64,000 nucleotides of DNA, from contig CBDIBP010000043.1 in assembly GCA_965276955.1 (NCBI GenBank), positions 86,838 to 150,837 of the forward strand. The letters are read 5' to 3'. The stretch comes from JABDEZ01 sp965276955 (GTDB taxonomy: Bacteria; Bacteroidota; Bacteroidia; Chitinophagales; Chitinophagaceae). How positions within the stretch are numbered: the stretch's first letter is position 1; each line of letters starts with the position of its first letter. This document shows, in pieces, positions 42,535-52,268 of this stretch. The position numbers were made by a program, and so were the translations under genes. Under the pieces are notes generated by a model. That model ran no database searches, was not told where the DNA came from, and saw nothing but the letters and a program-made list of their open reading frames with translations.

Positions 42535-44700
42535 TTACATATTAGAAGGCGTATACTTGATATCAGCCTTGTTGATGATAAGGTCTTGCAATTGCTGACC
42601 TACCGCATTTTTGGTCTGCATCATCATTTGTTGCTTTTGCTGCATCATCATTTGAGCTGCTGCAGGGTTAGCTGGTTTTTTCCACCTTTGTGATACACTG
42701 ATGAGGTAAATAGCGTCTTCGCCTTTTATGGCAGGAGAAACAGTGTTTGGCTGGAAGCCCGGGTAGAATGCATAACCCAGAACACCGGGTACATAGCCCA
42801 TGTTAGCTACATAAGCTGCCCCAAGGCTAACAGAATCTGCATGCTGCACTTGCTGGCCGGATGTTTGTGCTGCGGCCTGCAGGCTGGTAACACCTTTGTA
42901 CTTAGCCAACAGCATTTCTGCTTTTTTATCGACCTTCACCACACCCTCTATCATTGGTTTTAGTGAAGGGGTAAGTGTAACAGTACCTTTATCTTGTATG
43001 CTTACCAGTTTAGCCACTACATTGTGACCATCAAGAGTGAATACATTGGATACATCGCCCATTTTAGCTTCGTATATCCAGCGTATCATTTCGCGGGCAG
43101 GGCCCAGGCCTTGTATCTGGAAGTCGTGGACCTTAATGTTATCGCCCACTCTTTTATCCAGGCCTTTTGCTTTTACAGCATCGTCAAATGCTGTAGCGCT
43201 TGTATTATTGCCCGCAAATTCGGTAGCCTTAGCATAGATACCATTTACAGTAGCATCGCCAGGGAAGAGTGACTTTTCAATAGTAGCGATCTTTACCGCA
43301 GGCTGTATGTTCTTTTGGTCCAGTATCTCTATGTAGTGATAGCCAGAGTAGTTATCGTTCTCCACTCTCACTACCTTCTTTTCACCTGTTTTACCTTCAA
43401 AAACAAAATCGCCGAACTCTTTGGAGATACCTGTTCTCTGAGATACTGAGAATGTATATTCACCACCTGTCTTGTTCGCGGCATCGTCTGAATATTTTGT
43501 AGCCAGCGCCAGGAAATCAGCACCACCCTTTATAGCTGCTGCAATACTGTCTATCCTTTGCTTGGCAGCGCTATCTGTCATAACATCTTTGCCCTGTGCT
43601 TTGAAACGCACTAATATGTGGCGGCATTTTGCAGAATCCGGAAGCTCTTTGCGATCCATCACCTTTGTTATCTTGTACATACTGTTTGAATAGTATGGAC
43701 CATATACACCACCTACCGGCTGGTTGATTATAGAATCTTCGAAAGGCTTGGTAACCGCTTTTTTATTTACCCAAACCGGGGCATATTTTTCTTCTGAATT
43801 GCGGTTGACAAAGCTCTCATTATCTGTAGTAGCTGCGAAATCGTTCTTGATCTGCACAAGGGCATCATAGGCGTGTGCGGTATCATCGTGCGAAGGTTTG
43901 ATATCGAAAGACACATATTCAATGCTGCGCGATGGCTCATCTACCTTGAATTTGGCTGCATTTTTCTTGATGTAAGCCTTCATATCATCATCGGTAACCT
44001 GCACATCTTTATCAGCAATAGTAGTGAACGGTATCTTTACATAAGAAATGTTACCGGCCTGGGTTGCATCTTCTGCCTGGCGATCGAGTATGAACTTAGG
44101 AGTGTATACTGCGTTGATGAACAGGAAGTTGAACTTAGTGACCTTGTTATTGTGGATAACATAAGTTTTTACAGTTTCCCAGGCCTTGCGTGCATTGCCT
44201 GACGGATCGTACTGATCGGCTTGTTTTTCGAAAGCCTGCACACGGGCTGGATCAAAGCGGCCTGTTTCAGGATTTGAAAAGATAGTAGTGCCCTGCAGGG
44301 TGAATTGCTGCACCATAGGGTCAGCATTCGGGCTATAGATAAGCTCGCGTTCTTCTTCCTTAGTAGTGGTAACACCAAGTTTCTCGCACTGCTCGCCAGT
44401 TAGTTTTTGGTATATCATCAGCTTCAGCGCTTCTTCGTTCATTTGTGCACGTGTAGCTTCATCAAGGGTATGATTTTTACTATACATAGTATATAGTGTT
44501 TCAAAATCCTTCATGTTCTGTGAGTATTCTTTCACATCTATTTTGTCGCCGTTCACTTTTACCACAGATGTATTGTGGCCAAAGTAATCGCCAAACTTGC
44601 CACTTGCAGCATCCATTAATATAAAGCCCACCAGCGCAACAACTATTACGCCAGCAGCAACTTTACCGTATTGATTCCTGATCTTTTGAATTACAGCCAT
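42535..44700 (-). CDS. membrane-anchored peptidyl-prolyl isomerase (PpiD/SurA-like)
   Basis: A 721-residue periplasmic foldase with one N-terminal membrane helix (VAAGVIVVALVGFILMDAA). A SurA_N-like chaperone region follows (VVKVNGDKIDVKEYSQN). The parvulin domain at about 355-460 shows CRHILVRFKAQG, ALATKYSDDAANKTGGEY and FGDFVFEGKTGE. A second, degenerate parvulin-like region and a Gln/Met-rich C-terminus follow. It assists folding of outer-membrane proteins leaving the Sec channel. Monocistronic. Confidence 0.9.
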   Translation of the reverse strand: MAVIQKIRNQYGKVAAGVIVVALVGFILMDAASGKFGDYFGHNTSVVKVNGDKIDVKEYSQNMKDFETLYTMYSKNHTLDEATRAQMNEEALKLMIYQKLTGEQCEKLGVTTTKEEERELIYSPNADPMVQQFTLQGTTIFSNPETGRFDPARVQAFEKQADQYDPSGNARKAWETVKTYVIHNNKVTKFNFLFINAVYTPKFILDRQAEDATQAGNISYVKIPFTTIADKDVQVTDDDMKAYIKKNAAKFKVDEPSRSIEYVSFDIKPSHDDTAHAYDALVQIKNDFAATTDNESFVNRNSEEKYAPVWVNKKAVTKPFEDSIINQPVGGVYGPYYSNSMYKITKVMDRKELPDSAKCRHILVRFKAQGKDVMTDSAAKQRIDSIAAAIKGGADFLALATKYSDDAANKTGGEYTFSVSQRTGISKEFGDFVFEGKTGEKKVVRVENDNYSGYHYIEILDQKNIQPAVKIATIEKSLFPGDATVNGIYAKATEFAGNNTSATAFDDAVKAKGLDKRVGDNIKVHDFQIQGLGPAREMIRWIYEAKMGDVSNVFTLDGHNVVAKLVSIQDKGTVTLTPSLKPMIEGVVKVDKKAEMLLAKYKGVTSLQAAAQTSGQQVQHADSVSLGAAYVANMGYVPGVLGYAFYPGFQPNTVSPAIKGEDAIYLISVSQRWKKPANPAAAQMMMQQKQQMMMQTKNAVGQQLQDLIINKADIKYTPSNM

Positions 44701-45289
44701 AAAGGTTGTTTATAATTATTATAAGGTCTTAATGTAAGGAGGGCAAATTTATACGAAAAATTGAGATCATACACTAATTTATCAAATAAACTATTTGGTA
44801 TATAAAAATGAAGTAATTCGACAATAAGGGAAATTGCTAATGTGAGAACGCTATTGCTACTTGTTTTTTGTAGTATCCGCCTATCCAGGAGAAATTACCG
44901 ATAAGGCAGAAAAAATAAAACCGGTAATTATGAGACCGGCAATGGCATGAAATGCAAAGCAGCAGCTGATATTGCTATTTTACATTATTTCTTGTTCTTT
45001 CCGGTTTTTACCGGCACCGGAAATTTTAGTTCCCAATAGATACTTGATAGATGGCAGCAAAAGAGCGATGTTATATTTTTGTTTTTTAAAGTGTGTATAT
45101 ACAATAAGGCAAACAGCCCGCTGTAAAGATACGATACCGGGAAAATAATGCGGGAAAAGGATATACACATTTATCGCCTAATGCTGAGCGCGTGCTATGA
45201 ACAAATGACGCTTAAAAGGATAATTGATGCCACAATGGTATGAATTAGCGAAGTATAAAGTGACATTTGATAATATAATGGTGGGAAGG
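44701..45289. other. long non-coding stretch
   Basis: About 590 AT-rich bases. The right-hand end of the PpiD promoter is presumably here. It includes a cluster of ACCGG/CCGG words near 44920-45030 and a 31-codon frame at about 45148-45243 without protein-like features. I see no RNA gene or convincing CDS. Confidence 0.45.
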
Positions 45290-45323
45290 AAAAGAACAGG
45301 TTGCTCCCATAGAGAGCAACCTG
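45290..45323 (-). terminator. rho-independent terminator after hydrolase
   Basis: CAGGTTGCTC pairs with GAGCAACCTG; on the minus strand the stem is followed by TTCTTTTCC, 26 bases past the hydrolase stop. Confidence 0.85.
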
Positions 45324-45348
45324 AATGTATATATATAAGGAAGGCGAA

Positions 45349-46191
45349 CTACGCCTGGTTTAGTATAAAGGAAATGAGGTCGGCATTCAGCCTTTCCCTT
45401 TCTGTGTAAAAGAGACCGTGCGGAGCGTCCTCATAAACAATGTAAGTGTTGTTGGGTACCATTTGTGCACTGCGGTCGCCACTTATTTCTATTGGCACTG
45501 TCTGGTCTGAATTGCCGTGAATGATGAGTGCAGGCACAGTTATGTGGGGCATGTCGCCACGAAAATCTGTAGTGGCGAAAGCCTTGGCGCACTGCTGTGT
45601 GGCATGTGAGGTGGCTACGCTGGCCAGCATCACATCGCGCTGCAGATAAGCATTGCTCACAGACCTGTTGAGCAGACTGACACCATAGAACTGCTTGCCG
45701 AAACTATCGAGGAACGACATTCGGTCGTTCTGTATATTTATCAGCATCTCTTCGAACACAGTGGGGTCTACACCATTGGGGTTATCATCTGTCTTGAGCA
45801 TGTAGGGTGTAACGGCGCTTACCAGAACGGCTTTGGATACGCGAGCCCCACCATGACGGGTAAAATAACGGGCTACCTCGCCCCCGCCCATAGAAAACCC
45901 TACGAGGGTAACATCAGAAAGGTCCAAACCATCGAGTATGGCTTTCAGATCATCGGCCAGGACATCGTAGTTATAGCCATTCCAGGGCTTGTCTGAATGG
46001 CCAAAGCCACGGCGGTCGTAAGTGATGCAGCGCATACCCTTACCTGCCAGCTCGGTCACCTGGTACTCCCACATCTCCTGGCTCAGGGGCCAGCCATGAA
46101 TAAATACTACTGTAGCGCCGCTACCTACATCCTGGTAACATAATTCTACAACTTCGCCAGTTACCGGCTCCTTGGTCTCTATAAATTTCAT
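45349..46191 (-). CDS. alpha/beta hydrolase (haloperoxidase-like)
   Basis: A 280-residue alpha/beta-fold hydrolase. The oxyanion segment is FIHGWPLS (30-37), the nucleophile Ser100 sits in GFSMGGGEVARY, and the acid and base residues are in HGNSDQTVPIE and DAPHGLFYTERERL. This combination is the signature of cofactor-free haloperoxidase/esterase-type enzymes, many of which act as perhydrolases or esterases. No signal peptide. Substrate unknown. Confidence 0.92.
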   Translation of the reverse strand: MKFIETKEPVTGEVVELCYQDVGSGATVVFIHGWPLSQEMWEYQVTELAGKGMRCITYDRRGFGHSDKPWNGYNYDVLADDLKAILDGLDLSDVTLVGFSMGGGEVARYFTRHGGARVSKAVLVSAVTPYMLKTDDNPNGVDPTVFEEMLINIQNDRMSFLDSFGKQFYGVSLLNRSVSNAYLQRDVMLASVATSHATQQCAKAFATTDFRGDMPHITVPALIIHGNSDQTVPIEISGDRSAQMVPNNTYIVYEDAPHGLFYTERERLNADLISFILNQA

Positions 46192-46411
46192 AGCCTATCT
46201 TTAAAGGTTATCACTGCGACCACAACCATAAAAATCCATACCTTCCAGAGAAAATAAGGGCCTGCCAGCAACTATATGCAGTAATGTTTAAAATATCAAT
46301 TAGTTGGGGCATATGCATTTTAACAAAACGACCATTGGTACAATATTGTAGGTAGTAATGTGTGATAGGCAATTGTGGCAAATGCACCCCTGAACTGAAA
46401 ACTTATGTTTT

Positions 46412-46789
46412 ATGATACCTCAAAATGAACTGCGGCCCGGTTGTGCCATACAAAACCCCTTTGGGGATGGTGAGCTGGTGCTCCGGAATGTAGCCTTTCG
46501 CGATGGTAAGATATATATAGATGAGGCCGCTACTACAGGTGAAGCATTGCAAGGTATCCCCCTTGATGCCGACGTATTGGATAGTTGCGGTTTCGATCTG
46601 GTGTATGGACTGTCTGACCCGCACTACGACCTGTATAAGAACGGCGATGTGGCGCTGAACCGGGAATACAGACTGGCCTTTAAGTGCAGCGACCAGACCT
46701 GCACCATAGGCGAACCGCTGCAATACCTGCACCAGTTGCAGAACTTATATTTTGATCTGTGTGGGAAGGAATTGAGGATGGTGAAGTAA
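46412..46789 (+). CDS. hypothetical protein, 125 aa
   Basis: A small soluble protein of natural composition. It starts MIPQNELRPGCAIQNPFGDG and ends with a motif, YLHQLQNLYFDLCGKEL, that recurs in uncharacterised bacteroidotal small proteins (from memory). A beta-rich middle separates the two. Function unknown; it may be a phage-derived domesticated gene. It stands alone and ends before a strong bidirectional hairpin. Confidence 0.65.
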   Translation: MIPQNELRPGCAIQNPFGDGELVLRNVAFRDGKIYIDEAATTGEALQGIPLDADVLDSCGFDLVYGLSDPHYDLYKNGDVALNREYRLAFKCSDQTCTIGEPLQYLHQLQNLYFDLCGKELRMVK

Positions 46790-46858
46790 AGTATAGAGAA
46801 CACAAGCTCATAGTGGGTTAAAGCCAGGACGCTTGAACGAGCGGAATAAATAAGTAAT

Positions 46859-46892
46859 AAAATAGCCACAACGCGAACGTTGTGGCTATTTT
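46859..46892. terminator. bidirectional terminator
   Basis: A perfect 15-bp stem, AAAATAGCCACAACG with CGTTGTGGCTATTTT, and a CGAA loop serve both the 125-residue gene and the convergent helicase gene. Confidence 0.93.
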
Positions 46893-46920
46893 ATTATCTG
46901 TATTTCAAGGGAAAACTTTA

Positions 46921-49215
46921 CTACCCACCCTCTACTATCCGCAACTTCGCAAAATTCAGCATTATCTTCTTCTGCCCGTGGCCGGCACCAAACTCTATGG
47001 TAGCAATGCGATTGTGGGTGCCCCCTTCTACGGCGGTTATTTTACCGAAGCCAAATTTCTGGTGTTCTACGGTCATGCCGGTGGTCATCATTGCCGGGTC
47101 GCCGGCTTTAAAATCGCCAGTAGGATTGTGCGCTGGTGGTGGGGCCTGTGCCAGTTTGTCGGCCAGCTTTTTCAGCGATGGCATCTTATCGAACGACTGG
47201 TTGAGCATATTGCCGAATGCGCCTACCGAACCTTTGGCAGTATTGGCCATGCCTGTGAACGAGCGATCGAGGTGCGCTTCGGGCACTTCTTCAATAAAGC
47301 GGCTGGGATCGTTAGTGACCAGCTGGCCAAAACGGTAGCGGCTATTGGCATAAGTGATCCACAACCGGTGCTTGGCCCTGGTGATGGCCACGTAGAACAA
47401 GCGGCGCTCTTCCTCCAGGTCGGCCCTGTCGTACAGGCTCATAGAGCTGGGGAACAGATTCTCTTCCAGCCCTACCACGAACACGCAGGGGAACTCAAGC
47501 CCCTTGGCGGCATGTATGGTCATCAGCTTTACCGCGTCTGCATTCTCATCTTCCTTGCCTACGTCGGTAAGCAGTGTTATCTGCTGCAGGTAGCTGCCCA
47601 GGCTTTTATCGCGCAGCTCGCCTTCTTCATCGGGTGTCTCTGTAAACTCCTTTATACTGTTCAGCAGCTCTTGTATATTCTCGTAGCGGGCCAGGCCTTC
47701 TACGCTCTTATCGTTATATAGTTCCTGCACCAGCCCGGTATGCTTACCCACGGCAAAAGCGAGGTCGTAAGCATTCATTTTTTCGGGCAGTGTCTGGAAG
47801 CTTTTTATCATACTCACAAACCTTTCTATGGCAGCGCCGCCGGCACCTTTTATGGCATGCAGCTCGGGTTGCTCCAGCACTTCCCAGAAGGTCTTATCCT
47901 GCTCATGCGCTATTATCATTACCTTCTCTATACTGGTCTTGCCTATGCCGCGCACGGGATAGTTAATGATGCGTTTCAGGTTCTCTTCGTCCTGTGTGTT
48001 CACCACCAGGCGCAGGTAGGCCAGCAGGTCTTTTACTTCCTTGCGCTGGTAGAAGGATATGCCACCATATAGCTTGTATGGTATGCTCATGCGCCTCAGG
48101 CTTTCCTCGAAAGAGCGGCTCTGGGCATTGGTACGATACAGTATGGCAATGTCCTTATTGTTGTAGTGGTTGCGTAGCTTTTGCTCTGTAATGGCATCGG
48201 CTACAAAGCGGCCCTCATCATTGTCGGTCATGGTGCGGGCAAGCACTATTTTCTCGCCTTCCACATTGTCGGTCCACAGGTTCTTGGGTATCTGGTTCTT
48301 GTTCTTGCCAATAATGGTATTGGCTACATTAAGTATGCTTTGTGTGCTGCGGTAGTTCTGCTCCAGCTTCACCACTTTCACGTCCTCATAATCGTCCTGA
48401 AACTGCAGTATGTTTTGCACGGTGGCGCCACGGAAGGAGTAGATACTTTGTGCATCATCGCCCACCACGCAAATGTTCTCGTGCACAGCGCCCAGCATTT
48501 TTATGATGGCATACTGCGCCAGGTTAGTATCCTGGTACTCATCTATCAATATGAATTTGAAACGGTGCTGGTACTTGGCCAAAACCTCCGGGAAGTTAGT
48601 GAGCAGTATGTACATTTTGAAGAGCAGGTCATCAAAATCCATAGCGCCGTTCTTAAAGCAACGTTTGGAATAGGCATCGTAGATATCGCCTATGAGCGGG
48701 CGGCTGCTACGGGCATCTTCCTGCTGTATAGAGCTATCCTGCTTGTAAGTGGCAGGGTCTATAAGGCTGTTCTTTGCGGCAGATATGCGGTTGTAGACAT
48801 ATGCAGGTTTGTAGTGCTTGTCGTCCAGGTTCATATCGCTTACTATGCCTTTTATCACACTCTTGGCATCATCGGTATCGTATATGGTAAAGTTGTTGGG
48901 GTAGCCCAGTTTGTTGGCCTCGGCACGCAGCATGCGCGCAAATACAGAGTGGAAGGTACCTACGAACAAATTGCGGGCCTCGTTATTGCCCAGTATCTTT
49001 TCTATACGCTCCTTCATTTCGGCAGCTGCCTTGTTGGTAAAGGTGAGCGCCAGTATGTTAAAAGCATCTACCCCATTCTGCATAAGATGGGCGATGCGTG
49101 TGGTAAGTACTTTGGTCTTTCCGCTGCCGGCCCCTGCTACTATCATTATAGGCCCCTCTGTGTGCAATACGGCCTCGCGCTGCGGTTCATTTAACCCCTC
49201 TAAGTAATCGAACAT
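46921..49215 (-). CDS. UvrD/PcrA-family DNA helicase
   Basis: A 764-residue superfamily 1A helicase. Walker A is VAGAGSGKTKVL at 26-37, Walker B FILIDEYQDTN, motif III VGDDAQSIYSFRG, and motif V/VI MTIHAAKGLEF and RLFYVAITRAKHR. The C-terminal tudor-like segment (FGFGKITAVEGG) for RNA polymerase contact is present. It acts in nucleotide-excision and mismatch repair and in clearing replication obstacles. pcrA or uvrD would both be apt names. Confidence 0.96.
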   Translation of the reverse strand: MFDYLEGLNEPQREAVLHTEGPIMIVAGAGSGKTKVLTTRIAHLMQNGVDAFNILALTFTNKAAAEMKERIEKILGNNEARNLFVGTFHSVFARMLRAEANKLGYPNNFTIYDTDDAKSVIKGIVSDMNLDDKHYKPAYVYNRISAAKNSLIDPATYKQDSSIQQEDARSSRPLIGDIYDAYSKRCFKNGAMDFDDLLFKMYILLTNFPEVLAKYQHRFKFILIDEYQDTNLAQYAIIKMLGAVHENICVVGDDAQSIYSFRGATVQNILQFQDDYEDVKVVKLEQNYRSTQSILNVANTIIGKNKNQIPKNLWTDNVEGEKIVLARTMTDNDEGRFVADAITEQKLRNHYNNKDIAILYRTNAQSRSFEESLRRMSIPYKLYGGISFYQRKEVKDLLAYLRLVVNTQDEENLKRIINYPVRGIGKTSIEKVMIIAHEQDKTFWEVLEQPELHAIKGAGGAAIERFVSMIKSFQTLPEKMNAYDLAFAVGKHTGLVQELYNDKSVEGLARYENIQELLNSIKEFTETPDEEGELRDKSLGSYLQQITLLTDVGKEDENADAVKLMTIHAAKGLEFPCVFVVGLEENLFPSSMSLYDRADLEEERRLFYVAITRAKHRLWITYANSRYRFGQLVTNDPSRFIEEVPEAHLDRSFTGMANTAKGSVGAFGNMLNQSFDKMPSLKKLADKLAQAPPPAHNPTGDFKAGDPAMMTTGMTVEHQKFGFGKITAVEGGTHNRIATIEFGAGHGQKKIMLNFAKLRIVEGG

Positions 49216-49260
49216 AACTGCAAAATTAATGCAAAAGGGGGAGACTGTTTTTACGTTATT

Positions 49261-49554
49261 CTATGGATCATACAGGTACATACAATTCTTAGAATACTTC
49301 TGTGGATCAATATACTTGATATTGATGCTATCGCCAATGTAGAAGTAGGTGAGGCAGTATGCGCCGGAAAAATACAGCAAGGAATGTGCAGAGGTATCGG
49401 CATACCAGTAGGTGAAATCGGTGTAATTGGCACTCCCTGAGTTCTCGAACACTACATTAGCCCGTATCGTGAGGTGATCAGTTGTTTTGGATATGGTAAT
49501 AGACTGAGAATTGTATCGGTGTCTTTTATGGTAGTGGCCCACCCAATTTTGCAC
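49261..49554 (-). CDS. possible small hypothetical protein without a clear start
   Basis: An open frame of 97 codons beginning at a GTG. The protein has natural composition (HLTIRANVVFENSGS, TYWYADTSAHSLLYFSG, FYIGDSINIKYIDP) that suggests beta strands, similar in feel to DUF3592-type small proteins. The frame stays open 29 codons upstream of the GTG, to a stop near 49640, and includes a hydrophobic stretch (TLIIAVAAA) but offers no ATG, so it may be the remains of a secreted protein that has lost its start. Confidence 0.35.
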   Translation of the reverse strand: MQNWVGHYHKRHRYNSQSITISKTTDHLTIRANVVFENSGSANYTDFTYWYADTSAHSLLYFSGAYCLTYFYIGDSINIKYIDPQKYSKNCMYLYDP

Positions 49555-49712
49555 CGTGGTAGGCCTTTGTGCTGAACAATCCGTCTTTTGAGGATATCTG
49601 GCTGCAGCTACAGCAATGATCAGGGTCTTATATCAGCTACTTACATAAATATACAAAAAAATCGATAAATGATACATCTCCTTTCCAATGCACAATTTGT
49701 GATAACATAACT

Positions 49713-49720
49713 TAATTTCG
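49713..49720 (+). promoter_or_regulatory. candidate -7-like box (TAATTTCG)
   Basis: TAATTTCG, one base from the TAnnTTTG consensus, lies 17 bases before the SDR start. The same octamer precedes the actA gene at 50849. Confidence 0.35.
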
Positions 49721-49736
49721 CCCCAAATCACCACAA

Positions 49737-50525
49737 ATGCTTTCATTAAGTTTAAAAGGACGCACTGCATTGGTAGGCGGCAGCACACAAGGTATAGGAC
49801 TGGCCAGCGCACAAGAACTTGCAGAGTTGGGTGCTAACTGTATATTGATATCAAGAAGTGAAGAGAAACTTCAACAGGCTGTAGATACACTTGATACCAC
49901 CCAGGGGCAACGGCATGGCTACCTGGTGGCCGACTTTGCCGACCCGGAACAGGTGCGGGAGGTGGTAGCTGCCCATGTAAATGATAAGAACATAACCATA
50001 CTTATAAACAATACCGGGGGCCCGGCAGGGGGGCCGGTGGTAGATGCAAAGCCTGAAAGTTTCATAGCAGCCTTTCAGCAGCACCTGATATGCAACCATA
50101 TACTGGCTACCTTACTACTGCCGGGTATGAAGGCTGAAGGGTGGGGCAGGATAGTGAATATCATCAGTACATCTGTAAAGGTGCCCCTGAAAGACCTGGG
50201 GGTATCTAATACTATACGTGGTGCCGTGGCCAGCTGGGCCAAGACGATGGCCAATGAAGTAGCACAATTCGGGATAACGGTAAATAATGTGCTTCCCGGC
50301 AGTACAGCTACCGGCAGGCTGGATGCTATAATGCAGAACAAAGCTGCCAAGACCCATAAGGACAAGGCCGAAATAGAACAGGAAATGATAAGCGAAGTGC
50401 CGGCACGCCGCATAGGTAAGCCAGAAGAGATAGCCGCGATGGTAGCCTTTTTGTGCAGCCCTGCCGCCAGCTATGTAAATGGCACCAGCATACCGGTAGA
50501 TGGGGGAAGGACAGGAAGTATTTAA
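49737..50525 (+). CDS. atypical short-chain dehydrogenase/reductase
   Basis: A 262-residue SDR with the NAD(P)-binding motif GGSTQGIGLA at 14-23 and the NNTGGP equivalent of NNAG at 91-96. Serines 144 and 146 sit at the catalytic Ser region. The expected YxxxK is replaced: the aligned segment is GVSNTIRGAVASWAK, with Ser157 where Tyr should be and Arg161 where Lys should be. The rest of the fold, including ITVNNVLPGSTAT and the C-terminal YVNGTSIPVDGG, is normal. It may be a non-canonical reductase or a pseudoenzyme. It stands alone. Confidence 0.9.
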   Translation: MLSLSLKGRTALVGGSTQGIGLASAQELAELGANCILISRSEEKLQQAVDTLDTTQGQRHGYLVADFADPEQVREVVAAHVNDKNITILINNTGGPAGGPVVDAKPESFIAAFQQHLICNHILATLLLPGMKAEGWGRIVNIISTSVKVPLKDLGVSNTIRGAVASWAKTMANEVAQFGITVNNVLPGSTATGRLDAIMQNKAAKTHKDKAEIEQEMISEVPARRIGKPEEIAAMVAFLCSPAASYVNGTSIPVDGGRTGSI

Positions 50526-50902
50526 ATTAATATGATCGTATTGTAATGATACGATGTTAATAATAAGGGAAGTTGGAGTCAGATAGTGATATTGATTTTA
50601 TTTTACTTGCGTCTAATGCTTAAAACAAAGGAATTACACTCTTAAGAGCTTTTCTAAAAGAGCACTAATTTGTATAAACAGGAAAAACTTGCGTCACTGA
50701 AGTGTAATAAAAGGTGGATAAAAAGCAGGTTTTTGGTGACAATAAAATGACATTAAGAAATAAAAAATAACGAAAAAATGCCTGAAAGCCTTGCTGGGCT
50801 TGAGAAACATTTTTTCTGAAATGTTTATAAATTTTGGGGATTGTGTCGTAATTTCGCCATCTCTTTTATTAAAAAGGAACGTTAATATTCAAATTTTTTC
50901 CT
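50526..50902. other. regulatory region upstream of the ACIII operon
   Basis: About 375 AT-rich bases without a CDS. It contains a perfect palindrome CTCTTAAGAG (50639-50648) followed by GAGCTTTTCTAAAAGAGC, two short hairpins (AAGCC/GGCTT at 50787-50802 and AAACATTT/AAATGTTT at 50805-50826), and TAATTTCG at 50849. These are candidates for the operator and promoter of the respiratory operon. Confidence 0.45.
50849..50856 (+). promoter_or_regulatory. candidate -7-like box of the ACIII operon (TAATTTCG)
   Basis: TAATTTCG lies 47 bases before the actA start and equals the box upstream of the SDR gene. A TTG is present 12 bases upstream, closer than the usual -33 spacing. Confidence 0.35.
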
Positions 50903-52195
50903 GTGCCAGAATCATTAAAGCCGATGTTCCGGAGACTCGTTTATAGTGCATTAATATTTGTAATTGTCTTATTAGCAGGCAATACAACAGCATTTGCTGC
51001 ACCAGATGGTAAAGCGTTGTTCCAATCCAATTGTGCATCGTGCCATAATCCATTGAAAGATGCTACCGGTCCGGCCCTGCAAAACGTGGACAAGACCTTT
51101 CCTACTAAGGATTGGGTATATGGCTGGGTACATAACTCTGCCGCAGTTATAAAGAGTGGCGATAAGTTTGCCAACGACCTATATAATAAGTGGGGTAAGA
51201 CCAACATGACCCCTTTCCCTGCACTGAGCAAGGAAGAGATAGACGCTATACTTAGCTATGTAGATAATTATAAAGCACCTACGCCAGCCGGTGGTGATGG
51301 CAATGCTGCTAACGCTGCTGCCGGAGCAACACAGGATACAAGCTACAACTGGGTATATGTACTGGTAACAATAGCGCTGCTTGCAATAGCAATGATACTA
51401 TGGCGTGCCAACAGCGGCCTGCGCCGTGCAGCTAACAATGTAGAAGGCTTACCTAATGAAAAAGAGATACCACTGTTCCGCAACAAACTGGTGATAGCTA
51501 TAGTGGCGATACTGGTCTTTATACTTGCAGGTTACTGGATGGTGAATGGCGCTATAAACATGGGCCGCCAGCAAAACTACCAACCGCTGCAACCTATATT
51601 CTACTCGCACAAAGTACACGCAGGTATCAACCAGATCAACTGTCTGTATTGCCACGCAGGCGCTGAAAAGAGCCGCCAGGCCATGATACCTTCTCCTAAT
51701 ATATGTATGAACTGCCATAAGCAGATCAACTCATACACCGGCGAAGCTGAACATCCACTGGTGACAGCAGAAGGCAAGCATATAGATGGTACTGCACAAA
51801 TACACGAACTGTATAAATATGCAGGCTGGAACCCGGATACAAAACAATATAACAGGGACAGCAAAGGCGCTATAATATCTCGCCCTATAGAGTGGGTAAA
51901 GATACACAACCTGCCAGACCACGTGTACTTTAACCACAGCCAGCACGTAAAGGTGGGCCAGGTACAGTGCCAGCGCTGCCACGGTCCTATACAGGATATG
52001 GATGAGGTGTACCAGTTCGCACCACTATCTATGGGCTGGTGTATCAACTGTCACCGCCAGACACAAGTACAATTTGCCAACAACGACTACTACAGCATTT
52101 TTGAAAAATACCACCAGGAACTGAAAGACGGTAAACGTACCGGAGTAACAGTAGAGGACATAGGTGGTACAGAGTGTCAGAAATGCCACTATTAA
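50903..52195 (+). CDS. actA: ACIII subunit ActA, six-heme cytochrome c
   Basis: A 430-residue membrane-anchored multiheme cytochrome. Started at GTG 50903; a downstream ATG (residue 8) is possible. A signal-like helix (LVYSALIFVIVLLAG) is followed by a monoheme domain (CASCH, 44-48), a linker with two membrane helices (about 149-167 and 196-216), and a five-heme part: CLYCH 247-251, CMNCH 268-272, CQRCH 356-360, CINCH 380-384, CQKCH 425-429. ActA is normally pentaheme, so the N-terminal monoheme domain is an added module. It passes electrons from the ACIII core to cytochrome c or the oxidase. Confidence 0.93.
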   Translation: MPESLKPMFRRLVYSALIFVIVLLAGNTTAFAAPDGKALFQSNCASCHNPLKDATGPALQNVDKTFPTKDWVYGWVHNSAAVIKSGDKFANDLYNKWGKTNMTPFPALSKEEIDAILSYVDNYKAPTPAGGDGNAANAAAGATQDTSYNWVYVLVTIALLAIAMILWRANSGLRRAANNVEGLPNEKEIPLFRNKLVIAIVAILVFILAGYWMVNGAINMGRQQNYQPLQPIFYSHKVHAGINQINCLYCHAGAEKSRQAMIPSPNICMNCHKQINSYTGEAEHPLVTAEGKHIDGTAQIHELYKYAGWNPDTKQYNRDSKGAIISRPIEWVKIHNLPDHVYFNHSQHVKVGQVQCQRCHGPIQDMDEVYQFAPLSMGWCINCHRQTQVQFANNDYYSIFEKYHQELKDGKRTGVTVEDIGGTECQKCHY

Positions 52196-52268
52196 TAGTG
52201 TGGATAGCAAGGTTGATTTTTTAATAAAGAAACAATATTCGGAAACAGATCTTATACCGAATCGCAAT

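Noticed and set aside
44980..45170. Two overlapping 61-62 codon minus-strand frames in the 44.7-45.3 kb gap
   Set aside because: No homology-like motif, no start context and mutually exclusive; treated as non-coding.
48181..49194. 337-codon plus-strand frame opposite the UvrD/PcrA gene
   Set aside because: It is antisense to unmistakable helicase motifs; its composition is that of a codon shadow.
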